Assembly (NCBI RefSeq): GCF_900129905.1
Contig: NZ_FQXG01000016.1
Span: 1 to 43,063 of the forward strand
From: Ferrimonas marina
Lineage (GTDB): Bacteria > Pseudomonadota > Gammaproteobacteria > Enterobacterales > Shewanellaceae
Length of the DNA: 43,063 nucleotides
Direction: 5' to 3'
Notes under the pieces: generated by a model
What the model was told of the DNA's origin: nothing
Database searches by the model: none
What the model saw: only the letters and a program-made list of their open reading frames with translations
Shown here: positions 7,439 through 14,789 of the stretch, one piece after another
Layout: every line of letters starts with the position of its first letter
How positions within the stretch are numbered: the first letter of the stretch is position 1
Program-made: the position numbers and the translations under genes

Positions 7439-9424
7439 TTAGAAGTAGATCCCGCGCATCAGCGCGGCAAAGCTGATCTGTTCCTGGCGCTTGCTCAGGG
7501 CGGGCGCCTGGCCATCCCCCTTGCTGGCGCTGTCCGGGAACATGCGGTAGCTGGCGTTCATGATGATCTCGGCGAACTTTGGCGTCATGGCGTGCAGCAC
7601 CGCGCCGAAGATCCCCAGTCGGGTGGCGACCCGCTTGGGCTGATGCAATACCGCCTTGAGCACCATGTCCGCGGCCTGATCCGGGGTCAGGGTCGGTACC
7701 TCCTGGTAGATCTTGGTAGGGGCGATCATCGGCGTGTTCACCAGCGGCATGTTGATGGTGGTGAAGCGGATCCCCACATCGGAGTACTCCGACGCGGCAC
7801 AGCGGCTGAAGGCGTCCAGCGCCGACTTGGAGGCGACGTAGGCGGAGAAGCGCGGTGCGTTGGTCAGCACCCCGATGGAGCTGATGTTGATGATGTGGCC
7901 AGCACGGCGCTGTTCCATCTTGCCCAGCACTCCAAGGATCAGCCGCAGCGCCCCGAAGTAGTTGATCGCCATGGTGCGCTCAAAGTCGTGGAAGCGGTCC
8001 TTGGCGTCGGTGACGGAGCGACGGATGGAGCGGCCGGCGTTGTTGATCAACACATCGACACCGCCGTGCTCCTCGTGCACCTGGGCCAGCATCGCTTCCA
8101 CCTCGGCCTCGTCGGTGAGATCCGCGGTGTAGCAGTGGGCCTCGGCACCGGCTTCACGGGCCTGCTCGGTGGCCTCCAGCAGCGGCTCATGATCCCGCGC
8201 CACCAATAGGATCTTGGTGCCACAGCGGGCCAGCTTGAGAGCGGTGGCCAGGCCGATGCCAGAGCTGGCACCGGTGATCATCACGGTCTTGCCCGCCAGC
8301 TTGTCACACAGGCACTGGTTGAGATCCAGGTCCGGATCCAGGTGGCGCTCCCAGTAATCCCAGATGGTGGGGGCGTAGCTGCGCAGTGACGGGCAGTGGA
8401 TCCCCGCCTGGCTGAGGATCGCCTGGGTTTCCCGGCAGTCGAAGCGGGTGGGGTAGTTAAGCAGTTTCAGCGCCGCTTCCGGCAGGCCATACTCCTGCAG
8501 CACTGCGGTGCCGATCCGCTTCACCGGCGGGTAGTTCAGTGCCATCTGCACCATATGACGGGGAATGACGTCGAACAGTCGGGTGTTGACCCGCAGCGCC
8601 ATCTGCGGCGCATGGGCCGCCTCGGCAAACAGGTTGATCACCTCACCGGCCCGCAACGGGTTGGGATCGGTCAGGTGGAAGCAGCGGCCATCCAGCTCCG
8701 GCTGATGCAGCAGGTGGTCCATCGCTTCGGTCACGAAGTCCACCGGTACGATATTGAGTCGGCCCCCCTCCGGGCCCAGCAGCGGTACCCACTTGGGCAG
8801 ATTATCCCGCAGTTTTTGCAGCAGCTTGAACACCATGTAGGGGCCATCGACCCGCTCCGCCTCGCCGGTTTTGGAATCACCAATCACGATGCCCGGGCGA
8901 TAGATGCGGTAGTTGAGCTCGGTTTGATCCCGCACCGCTTTCTCGGCCAGGTGCTTGGTGAGGAAATAGGGGTTCTCCAGCTGCTCGGCCTCCTCGAACA
9001 TGGTCTCGCTGAACGAGCCACGGTAGAGACCGGCGGCGGCGATGGAGCTGACGTGATGGAAGCAGCCGACCTGCAGCATGCGGGCTGCGGCCAGGGCGTG
9101 GTGGGTGCCCTCGACGTTGGCGGCCACCTGGCGATCGGCGCTGGCGGCCAGGTCGTAGATGGCGGCAAGGTGAACGAAATGCTGGATCTGGCCCTTGAGC
9201 GGGGCGATGGCCTCGGCCTCCAGCCCCAATTCCGGCTTGAGCAGGTCGCCCTGGATTGGCACCAGACGCTCCGGATCCAGCCCCAGCTTGTTGCCTATCT
9301 CGGCCAGCTTATCGGCCGCTTTGCCGTTGCGAACCAGACAGTAAAAGGTGCCTTCTCGCTGCGCCAGTCGCGCCAGCAGGAATCGGCCAATAAACCCCGT
9401 TGCTCCGGTGAGGAAATAGTTCAT
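7439..9424 (-). CDS. Fatty acyl-CoA reductase (alcohol-forming), two-domain SDR
   Basis: This 661-residue protein closely resembles the alcohol-forming fatty acyl-CoA reductase of Marinobacter (Maqu_2507 type) in length and motifs. The N-terminal extended SDR domain has TGATGFIG at residues 6-13, HHVSSIAAAGLYRG, and a YFLTK motif near residue 150. The C-terminal classical SDR domain has TGASSGIG near 383, NNAGRSIRRS, and YVASK near 530. It ends in ALMRGIYF as the Marinobacter enzyme ends in MRGIYW. The family reduces acyl-CoA via the aldehyde to fatty alcohol with NADPH. The start at 9424 is chosen because GGAGG is about 8 nt upstream and the protein start MNYFLTGATGFIG matches. It supplies the alcohol for the WS/DGAT encoded opposite. 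Confidence 0.94.
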   Translation of the reverse strand: MNYFLTGATGFIGRFLLARLAQREGTFYCLVRNGKAADKLAEIGNKLGLDPERLVPIQGDLLKPELGLEAEAIAPLKGQIQHFVHLAAIYDLAASADRQVAANVEGTHHALAAARMLQVGCFHHVSSIAAAGLYRGSFSETMFEEAEQLENPYFLTKHLAEKAVRDQTELNYRIYRPGIVIGDSKTGEAERVDGPYMVFKLLQKLRDNLPKWVPLLGPEGGRLNIVPVDFVTEAMDHLLHQPELDGRCFHLTDPNPLRAGEVINLFAEAAHAPQMALRVNTRLFDVIPRHMVQMALNYPPVKRIGTAVLQEYGLPEAALKLLNYPTRFDCRETQAILSQAGIHCPSLRSYAPTIWDYWERHLDPDLDLNQCLCDKLAGKTVMITGASSGIGLATALKLARCGTKILLVARDHEPLLEATEQAREAGAEAHCYTADLTDEAEVEAMLAQVHEEHGGVDVLINNAGRSIRRSVTDAKDRFHDFERTMAINYFGALRLILGVLGKMEQRRAGHIINISSIGVLTNAPRFSAYVASKSALDAFSRCAASEYSDVGIRFTTINMPLVNTPMIAPTKIYQEVPTLTPDQAADMVLKAVLHQPKRVATRLGIFGAVLHAMTPKFAEIIMNASYRMFPDSASKGDGQAPALSKRQEQISFAALMRGIYF

Positions 9425-9451
9425 GCACGTCGCCTCCATCGTTGTGCTGAA

Positions 9452-9468
9452 TACTGGTCAAACCAGTT
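9452..9468. promoter_or_regulatory. Palindromic operator resembling FadR / PsrA sites
   Basis: TACTGGTCAAACCAGTT lies 28-44 bp upstream of the reductase start. It matches the E. coli FadR consensus AACTGGTCNGACNNGTT at nearly every fixed base. It also contains CAAAC-N2-GTTT, the PsrA-type fatty acid regulator pattern. The inverted arms ACTGGT/ACCAGT are perfect. Either FadR, PsrA or the local TetR protein could bind it. This would tie reductase expression to acyl-CoA levels. Confidence 0.6.
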
Positions 9469-9565
9469 TCTCAGTCTATTGTGGGAGGGAAGTTGTCTCA
9501 GCTCAAAACTTAACCGAGCAAGGTTTGTGCAAGATCAATAAAGACGGCAGCGAGTGGGGCAGGGC

Positions 9566-9588
9566 ACCGCCCCGGGCAACGGGGCGGT
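9566..9588 (-). terminator. GC-rich hairpin after pheA
   Basis: ACCGCCCC (9566-9573) and GGGGCGGT (9581-9588) form a strong stem downstream of the pheA stop. No U-tract follows on either strand, so it may be a weak or factor-assisted terminator, or protect the 3' end of the transcript. Confidence 0.4.
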
Positions 9589-9595
9589 GTGTTGA

Positions 9596-11494
9596 TCAGC
9601 AGTAAAGGCCCTTCATCAGCTGGGCAAAGCCGTCGCTGTCCAGGCCTTCGCTACCCAGCGGCAGCAGCACGCCGTCGGCCTCGGCTCCGCGGGCAGCGGC
9701 CACCAGGCTGGCCAGCAGCGGCGCGCTGGCCATCGCTGGCGCGACCAGCACCGGCAGATGGGTCCGTTGCTTGAGCCAGGCCACCATGGCCAGATCCAGA
9801 CGGGGGATGCCATCGCTGCCGCAGTGGCCGGTCTCACACAGGATCACCTGCTGGTTGCCCTGGCTGAGGATCTGCTCCGCCGCCGCCAGCAGGGCCTCAC
9901 CGCTGGTGCCCGCGGCCCGCTGCAGCACCACCGGCCGCTGGCTTTGGCCCAGCTGCTGCAGCCGATCCGGGTGGTGTACCACCGCATCGGCCGCCAACAC
10001 CAGGTCACAGTCGGCGGTGAGCTGGGACAACGGGGTGAGGCCGCTCCAGCTGGCCATCACCGGCAGCCCCACCTGTTGCCCCACCTGGCGCAGCTCAGTC
10101 AGCGACTGAGCCTGTTCGCCACCCCAGAGCACCGCGCCACCGTGCTCCTTGACCCGGCGGCCCCACTGGGCCAGCGGCTCGTTGGCCAGGCCTGGTCCGG
10201 CCAGGGTGAGGAAGCTGCCGTCACCCAGGTGTTGGTGACCCAGCCGGATCGCCTGGGTCTGGGCCTTGTGCTCGCGGCTGAACAGCGGCTGCTCCGCCTG
10301 AATGGGCTGGGCCGGTACCCGCGGATCGTCCGCCAGGGCCTGACTGTCCAGCTCGGTGGGCAACACGGTTTCGCAGGGGTAGCAGCCCAGTACCTTGATA
10401 AAGCGGGTCAGTCGGGTCAGCTCCCGCAGCGCGGTCTGCATCGCCTCGCTGCGCAGGTTGGCGCTGACGTCCAGGTAGAACATCTCCTCCCAGGGGTTGC
10501 CATGGATCGGCCGGGATTCCAGCTTGGTCATGTTGATCCCGAGATCTCGCAGCACCCCCAGTGCCTCCACCAGGGCGCCGGGTTGCTGGCCGGTGGCCAT
10601 CAGCAGGGTGGTCTTGGCCGGTACCTGGGGCGGCACCTCCACCGGCTTGCGCGCCACCAGCAGGAAGCGGGTTTCGTTGCGCGGCTGGTTGGCGATCTCC
10701 CGCTGGATCACGTTGAGGCCATAGAGGGCGCCACCGCGCTCGCTGCCCAGCGCGACGCTGTTGGGGGTGGTCTGGGCCAGGGCCATCGCCTCGGCACTGC
10801 TGGCCACGTAGGCCTGCTCCACATCCAGGGTCGCCAGGTAGCGGCTGCACTGGGTGTGCACCTGGGGGTGGGCAAACACCGTCTTGATCTGGCCGGGGTC
10901 GCCACCGTCGGCCATCAGCACGCAGTGGGGGATCGACTCGGTGGTCTCGCCGACGATGTGCAGTGCGGTGTGCTGCAGCAGGTCAAACACCTCGTTGATG
11001 GAGCCGGAGGAGGTATTCTCCACCGGCAGCACACCGTAATCCGCCTGGCCCTGCTCCACTGCCGCGAAGATGGCGTCGAAGCTGTCCTGGCCCAACTCCT
11101 CCAGCGGCTGGTCGCGCCGTTCGAAATAGCTTTGCGCCGCCAGGTAGCTGTAGGAGCCCTTGGCGCCGAGGAAGGCCACCCGGGTGCTCGGCGGTGCGTC
11201 CGGGTTGTTCTGGGCCTGGAACCAGGCCTGTTGCCGCAGCACCGAGTCCTCGATGATGGTGTGGAACAGGCGGGAGACGTACTGACCGTCCAGCCCCAGT
11301 TCGCGGCCCTGCTGCACCAGGCGGGTCAGCAGCGCACTTTCCCGTTGGCTGTCGCGCACCGGCTTGACCACGTCCCGCTTGCTCTTGGCCACCTCCAGGC
11401 TCAGGGCACGGCGCTTGGCCAACAGGCTCAACAGCTGTTGGTCCAACTCAGTGATCTGGCGTCGGATTGGCTCGACGGGATGTTGCTGGCTCAT
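9596..11494 (-). CDS. pheA: Chorismate mutase / prephenate dehydratase with extra DAHP-synthase-like C-terminal domain
   Basis: PheA makes prephenate and then phenylpyruvate for phenylalanine synthesis. Domains in order: AroQ chorismate mutase (residues ~1-90), prephenate dehydratase (~103-285, with ENTSSGSINEVFDL and NETRFLLV), and an ACT domain (~295-375, with GALVEAL and ESRP for Phe feedback). E. coli PheA ends there at 386 residues. This protein is 632 residues. From ~425 it resembles a class I beta DAHP synthase: LTLAGPG, GLPVMAS, EQILSQGNQQVILCETG, LPVLVAP. Catalytic motifs are degraded (see findings). The start at 11494 follows AGGATCGCC and aligns with the E. coli N-terminus. A GTG at 11566 would extend it through the attenuator and is not favoured. 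Confidence 0.94.
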   Translation of the reverse strand: MSQQHPVEPIRRQITELDQQLLSLLAKRRALSLEVAKSKRDVVKPVRDSQRESALLTRLVQQGRELGLDGQYVSRLFHTIIEDSVLRQQAWFQAQNNPDAPPSTRVAFLGAKGSYSYLAAQSYFERRDQPLEELGQDSFDAIFAAVEQGQADYGVLPVENTSSGSINEVFDLLQHTALHIVGETTESIPHCVLMADGGDPGQIKTVFAHPQVHTQCSRYLATLDVEQAYVASSAEAMALAQTTPNSVALGSERGGALYGLNVIQREIANQPRNETRFLLVARKPVEVPPQVPAKTTLLMATGQQPGALVEALGVLRDLGINMTKLESRPIHGNPWEEMFYLDVSANLRSEAMQTALRELTRLTRFIKVLGCYPCETVLPTELDSQALADDPRVPAQPIQAEQPLFSREHKAQTQAIRLGHQHLGDGSFLTLAGPGLANEPLAQWGRRVKEHGGAVLWGGEQAQSLTELRQVGQQVGLPVMASWSGLTPLSQLTADCDLVLAADAVVHHPDRLQQLGQSQRPVVLQRAAGTSGEALLAAAEQILSQGNQQVILCETGHCGSDGIPRLDLAMVAWLKQRTHLPVLVAPAMASAPLLASLVAAARGAEADGVLLPLGSEGLDSDGFAQLMKGLYC

Positions 11495-11511
11495 GGCGAT
11501 CCTTCCTATAC

Positions 11512-11537
11512 AAAAAAGCCTCCCGGGGAGGGAGGCT
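11512..11537 (-). terminator. pheA attenuator (intrinsic terminator)
   Basis: Read on the minus strand, AGCCTCCC, a 5-nt loop and GGGAGGCT are followed by six T. It lies between the pheL leader stop and the pheA start. The 5' arm (GCCTCC) can instead pair with GGAGGC at 11568-11573, right after the leader coding region, to form an antiterminator. This is the layout of a classical amino acid attenuator. Confidence 0.9.
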
Positions 11538-11572
11538 GTCTGGTTTCGCTGACCGTACGCGAACACCGCCTC

Positions 11573-11626
11573 CTACTGCTGGAAGCGCATAAAAAACACG
11601 AACGGGGCAAAACGGTGCGAACTCAT
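11573..11626 (-). CDS. pheL: pheA leader peptide, phenylalanine-rich
   Basis: A 17-residue ORF, MSSHRFAPFVFFMRFQQ, has five Phe, four of them in the last nine positions. It ends just before the antiterminator arm and 36 nt before the terminator hairpin of the pheA attenuator. Ribosome stalling on Phe codons when charged tRNA-Phe is scarce would allow read-through into pheA. No good Shine-Dalgarno is seen directly before the ATG, and the predicted promoter is very close, so the leader may be translated from a very short 5' end. The peptide sequence differs from E. coli PheL but has the same design. Confidence 0.82.
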   Translation of the reverse strand: MSSHRFAPFVFFMRFQQ

Positions 11627-11636
11627 AGTGTTGTCA

Positions 11637-11666
11637 ACCCTACTGGGCCGGGTTGGGGGCTGTCAA
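11637..11666 (-). promoter_or_regulatory. Candidate promoter of pheL-pheA
   Basis: On the minus strand, TTGACA (11661-11666) and TAGGGT (11637-11642) are separated by 18 bp. The -35 is perfect and the -10 is weak. It would start transcription just before the pheL ATG. Confidence 0.5.
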
Positions 11667-11724
11667 TGGCTCTGGCTGGCCTTGCTGGCTGGTCATGCCA
11701 GGAAAGCGCCATCGAGCTGCGGCA

Positions 11725-11756
11725 GAAAACAACACACCCGCCGGTGAGGGCGGGTG
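11725..11756 (-). terminator. Terminator of raiA
   Basis: On the minus strand, CACCCGCC, a 6-nt loop and GGCGGGTG are followed by TGTTGTTTTC. The hairpin is 25 bp after the raiA stop. It separates raiA from the pheL-pheA promoter. Confidence 0.75.
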
Positions 11757-11780
11757 CGTTGCGTGAGGTGAGAGCGTGAG

Positions 11781-12122
11781 TTAGGCCGCTTCTTCGTCCG
11801 GCTGCTGACCGGCCACCGCCATGGTGCGGTCGTGACGGCGTGCCGTCTCCTTGTGGGTCAGCTTATTAAGCTGGCGCTCCAGTTTGTTGCCCATCTGGTT
11901 GATGGCCACGTAGAGATCCTCATGTTGTCCGCTGGCGAAGAGCTGTCCGACGTTGGTGTTCACATTGGCTTCGACCTGGAACACCTTGCCCTCGGTGGTG
12001 ATGATGACGTGGGGCTTGATCACGTCGATGTTGTGACGCAACAGCTTATCGATACAGGCTTGCACTCGGTTTTGCATCGGGGTGGTAATGGCAACGGACT
12101 TGCTGGTGATCTCTATACGCAT
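11781..12122 (-). CDS. raiA: Ribosome-associated translation inhibitor RaiA (YfiA)
   Basis: RaiA binds the 30S decoding region and inactivates ribosomes in stationary phase or cold stress. The 113-residue protein equals E. coli RaiA in length and shows the family start MRIEITSKSVAITTPMQNRVQ, and the segment EANVNTNVGQLFASGQHEDLYVAINQM with the basic KLERQLNKLTHKETARRHD helix. GAAGGGG precedes the ATG. It sits upstream of pheL-pheA exactly as in E. coli, but a terminator divides them. Confidence 0.94.
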   Translation of the reverse strand: MRIEITSKSVAITTPMQNRVQACIDKLLRHNIDVIKPHVIITTEGKVFQVEANVNTNVGQLFASGQHEDLYVAINQMGNKLERQLNKLTHKETARRHDRTMAVAGQQPDEEAA

Positions 12123-12333
12123 GCAGGTTCCCCTTCTGTTGACCTTTTCTTAACTTCGATTTCAGAATACGCCCGCTTTCGGGCAGAAAAAAGTGATTTT
12201 CCTCACGTTTGCGCCTGCTTGCCTAAAGCTTGTTCAAGCGCACAATTCGGCTCAAAAAAAGCACCGATGAGGCTTGTCATGGGGCGATTTTGACGGGAAA
12301 CTGGGTCGGATAACTGAGGGAGTAGTAGGCGAT

Positions 12334-12981
12334 ATGACAGGGCGTATTCGGGTTTGGGACGGGGTTGTACGGGCTTCCCATTGGGCCATCGCCACCCTGA
12401 TACCGCTGTGCTGGTGGACCGCCGAGCAGGGCGAGATGGAGTGGCACCAGACCTGCGCCTACCTGCTGCTGGCGGTGATCCTGACCCGCACCTTCTGGGG
12501 ACTGGTGGGCAGTGACACTGCGCGGCTGGCTCCCCTGGTCCGCTCTCCGGGCAGCGTGCTGGGCTACCTGCGTCAATGGCGCGGCCAGCGTCAGCCCAGC
12601 CTGGGCCACAACCCCGCCGGCGGCTACATGGTGCTGCTGATGCTGGCGCTGATCACCGCCCAGCTGGTGACCGGGTTGTTTGCCACCGACGATATCCTCA
12701 CCGAGGGGCCACTCTATGGCTGGGTCAGCTACGACACCGCCTCCACCCTGACCACCCTGCACAAGCGCATCTTTGACGCCATCACCATCGCCCTGGGGCT
12801 GCACCTGCTGGCGATCCTGGTCTATCGGCTCAAGGGGATCCCGCTGGTGTCGGCGATGATCACCGGACGGCAACGGCTCAGTGCACCGGCCCCCACCATG
12901 CGCCCGATCTGGCCCGCCGCGCTGGTGTTTGTCACCAGCCTGGGGGCCGTTACCTACTTGCTGATCCTACCGCTCTGGTAG
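12334..12981 (+). CDS. Cytochrome b561 domain-containing membrane protein
   Basis: This 215-residue protein has four predicted membrane helices, with paired histidines typical of bacterial di-heme b561 proteins: RASHW in helix 1, WHQTCAYLLLAV, and LHKRIFDAITIALGLHLLAILVY in the last helices. NPAGGYM is the usual loop motif. It probably carries electrons between quinol and a periplasmic cytochrome. The ATG at 12334 is chosen over an upstream ATG because the heme-protein homology starts at RIRVWDGVVRASHW. The 3' end overlaps the convergent ycdX gene by 15 bp. The nearby cytochrome c' could be a partner, but the two are not co-transcribed. Confidence 0.88.
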   Translation: MTGRIRVWDGVVRASHWAIATLIPLCWWTAEQGEMEWHQTCAYLLLAVILTRTFWGLVGSDTARLAPLVRSPGSVLGYLRQWRGQRQPSLGHNPAGGYMVLLMLALITAQLVTGLFATDDILTEGPLYGWVSYDTASTLTTLHKRIFDAITIALGLHLLAILVYRLKGIPLVSAMITGRQRLSAPAPTMRPIWPAALVFVTSLGAVTYLLILPLW

Positions 12982-13722
12982 GGCGGCCAGCCAATCGGAC
13001 AGCTCCGCCACCACCGGCTTGTCGTGCTCGCCTAAGAAGCGCAGCAGGCTGGCGGCATCGGCACTGACCACCTGATCCCGGGGAAAGCCCACCTGCTCGG
13101 CGGCGGCGATGCAGTTGCCAAAGTGACCCAGGTGGAAGGCGATGTGGGCGTCGGAGCCGAAGCTGACCTTGCCACCATGGTGGCCCACCCGCTCCAGCAG
13201 ATGCAGGCAGCGTGGCTCGCTGCCCACCCGGGAGTGGCTGAAGCTGCTGTTGTTGATCTCCATCGCCACGTTGTGCGCCTTGGCGGCTGTGAGGACCGCA
13301 TCCACCTCGATGGGGTACTTGGGGTTGCCCGGGTGGCCGATGATCTGGCAGTGACCGGACTCGATGGCGGCGATCATCGCCTTGGTGTTGGTCAGGCAGT
13401 CCGCCGGGGCGAACACCGGTTCGTGGAAGCTGGCGATCATCATGTCCAGGCCCTCGCGCACCCGCTCCGGCACCTCGACCCCCTCGGCCACAATGTTGGC
13501 TTCCATGCCGCGCAGTACCGCGATACCGTCGATCACCCGGGGCACCACCTTCATATTGATAAAGTGCCAGTAGTGGGGGGCATCGGGCATTGGCGGCGCG
13601 TGGTCGGTGACGGCGAAGGCCTGCAGGCCGGCGAGCTTGGCGGCCTGCACCAACTCCTGCAAGGTGCTGTAGGCGTGGGTACTGGCGATGGTATGGCAGT
13701 GGGTATCGGTGAGGATCTGCAT
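12967..13722 (-). CDS. ycdX: PHP-domain phosphatase YcdX-like
   Basis: This 251-residue protein closely follows E. coli YcdX, a trinuclear-zinc PHP phosphatase. Metal-binding motifs are DTHCHTIASTHAYSTL at the start, AVTDHAPPMPDAPHYWHFINM, the Glu in LRGMEANI, SFHEPVFAP, IIGHPGNPKYPI, NNSSFSHSR and FGSDAHIAFHLG. The substrate in the cell is uncertain. The start at 13722 follows AGGAAGG and matches the family; the open frame extends 58 codons further with no homology. Its end overlaps the cytochrome b561 gene tail-to-tail. Confidence 0.92.
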   Translation of the reverse strand: MQILTDTHCHTIASTHAYSTLQELVQAAKLAGLQAFAVTDHAPPMPDAPHYWHFINMKVVPRVIDGIAVLRGMEANIVAEGVEVPERVREGLDMMIASFHEPVFAPADCLTNTKAMIAAIESGHCQIIGHPGNPKYPIEVDAVLTAAKAHNVAMEINNSSFSHSRVGSEPRCLHLLERVGHHGGKVSFGSDAHIAFHLGHFGNCIAAAEQVGFPRDQVVSADAASLLRFLGEHDKPVVAELSDWLAALPER

Positions 13723-13840
13723 GGGGGCCTTCCTGGTCTGGATCAGACCCCCATTATCCGATGCTTTGTCGAGTGACTCCAGCATCCGCTGCCGACTCCG
13801 TGCCGTGGGTGGGCCCCAGCGGCACGGTGTATCGGCGTTA

Positions 13841-14287
13841 TCAGTCTTTCTTGAAGTTGTCGTGGCAGCCCTTGCAGGTCTTGCCGACGTCACCAAAGGC
13901 CTTGGCGGTGGCCTTCAGATCGTTGCCTTGGCTGACCTGGGCCAGGGTAGCCGTGGCCTGGGCAAACTGGCTGGCACGCTGGTCGAAGTCGCTGCGCTGT
14001 TGCCATACCTTACCCAGGGCGTCGGTCTTGCCCTTGTCGGAGCCGGGGATAAAGCCGGTGAAGGGGATCTCCGCCAGCAGCGCCAGATGCTGAGCGCGCT
14101 GGGCAAAGGCCTCGCTGTCCATCGGCTTCTTCTTCTTCAGCATCGCCCCCATGTCGGCGAAGTTCTCCTTGATCAGGCCAAAGGCCGCCTGGCGGTATTG
14201 GATGGCATCATCGGTATCGTCAAACGCGCCCTTGGCGGTGGCGGTGCCCATCATCAGCACACAGATCAGCGTCACAGCAGCTTTCAT
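13841..14287 (-). CDS. Cytochrome c' (class II, periplasmic)
   Basis: This 148-residue protein has a signal peptide (MKAAVTLICVLMMGTATAKG, cleavage likely near residue 20) and a four-helix-bundle cytochrome c' layout. The heme site CKGCH is close to the C-terminus, and a conserved Arg-rich start (IQYRQAAFGLIKENFADMGAM) precedes it. Family members bind NO or CO and are linked to NO tolerance. The start at 14287 is chosen because the signal peptide begins there. It is transcribed divergently from trpR and alone, so its regulation is not visible. Confidence 0.92.
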   Translation of the reverse strand: MKAAVTLICVLMMGTATAKGAFDDTDDAIQYRQAAFGLIKENFADMGAMLKKKKPMDSEAFAQRAQHLALLAEIPFTGFIPGSDKGKTDALGKVWQQRSDFDQRASQFAQATATLAQVSQGNDLKATAKAFGDVGKTCKGCHDNFKKD

Positions 14288-14433
14288 TTGCCTCGTCCTT
14301 GTAGTCATTAATTGGGTGCGGCTCGATTGTAAATCAATCAATTCGGTACGACCAGACATCAAAATGCAAGCAAATGTGCGACCGTGCTCACGCTTTGGTG
14401 GATCGGCGCTGGAGCCCGTATCGCCGTAATGGT

Positions 14434-14459
14434 GTACTGCCTGCCCATTACGACAGTAC
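14434..14459. promoter_or_regulatory. Inverted repeat just upstream of trpR
   Basis: GTACTG (14434-14439) and CAGTAC (14454-14459) are perfect inverted arms with a 14-bp gap, ending right at the trpR ribosome site. The outer bases recall the GTACT...AGTAC halves of the E. coli trp operator, but the spacing is wrong for a single operator. It could be an operator or a hairpin at the mRNA 5' end. Confidence 0.3.
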
Positions 14460-14469
14460 GGAGAAGATG

Positions 14470-14754
14470 ATGGCAGAAGCCCGCTGGAATCAAGTGGTCG
14501 GATTGATCGCCGAGCAGTCCACCCAAGAACAGGTGTCCACCCTGTTGGGCGCGCTACTCAGTCACGATGAGAAGCTGGCGGTCGGTGGCCGCCTGGCGGT
14601 GTTCAAGGCCCTGTTGGAGGGGCGCATCAGCCAGCGCCAGATCGCCGCAGATCTGGGGGTCAGTATTGCCACCATCACCCGTGCTTCCAACACCCTCAAA
14701 TCGATGGATGAAGATGCCCGCCTGACCCTGCGTCAGATGCTGCAGCTGTCCTGA
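14470..14754 (+). CDS. trpR: Trp operon repressor TrpR
   Basis: TrpR is a tryptophan-binding dimeric repressor. The 94-residue protein has the family helices: LLGALLSHDEKLAVGGRLAVFKALLEG, then the helix-turn-helix QRQIAADLGVSIATITRASNTLK, matching E. coli TrpR (QREMSHELKAGIATITRGSNSLK type). The second of two adjacent ATG codons is chosen because GGAG at 14460-14463 gives a 6-nt spacing. It is 35 bp upstream of an Mtr-like permease gene, with no terminator between, so the two probably form an operon. Confidence 0.93.
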   Translation: MAEARWNQVVGLIAEQSTQEQVSTLLGALLSHDEKLAVGGRLAVFKALLEGRISQRQIAADLGVSIATITRASNTLKSMDEDARLTLRQMLQLS

Positions 14755-14789
14755 ACCCCTACAACAACAATAACGTTCGGAGTTTGCAG

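Noticed and set aside
9566-9588. Intrinsic terminator shared by pheA and the reductase region
   Set aside because: The stem is strong but has no U-tract on either strand, so it is kept only as a low-confidence hairpin.
9758-11779. A 673-codon open frame on the plus strand opposite pheA
   Set aside because: It mirrors the codon bias of pheA, crosses the attenuator and pheL, and shows no domain.
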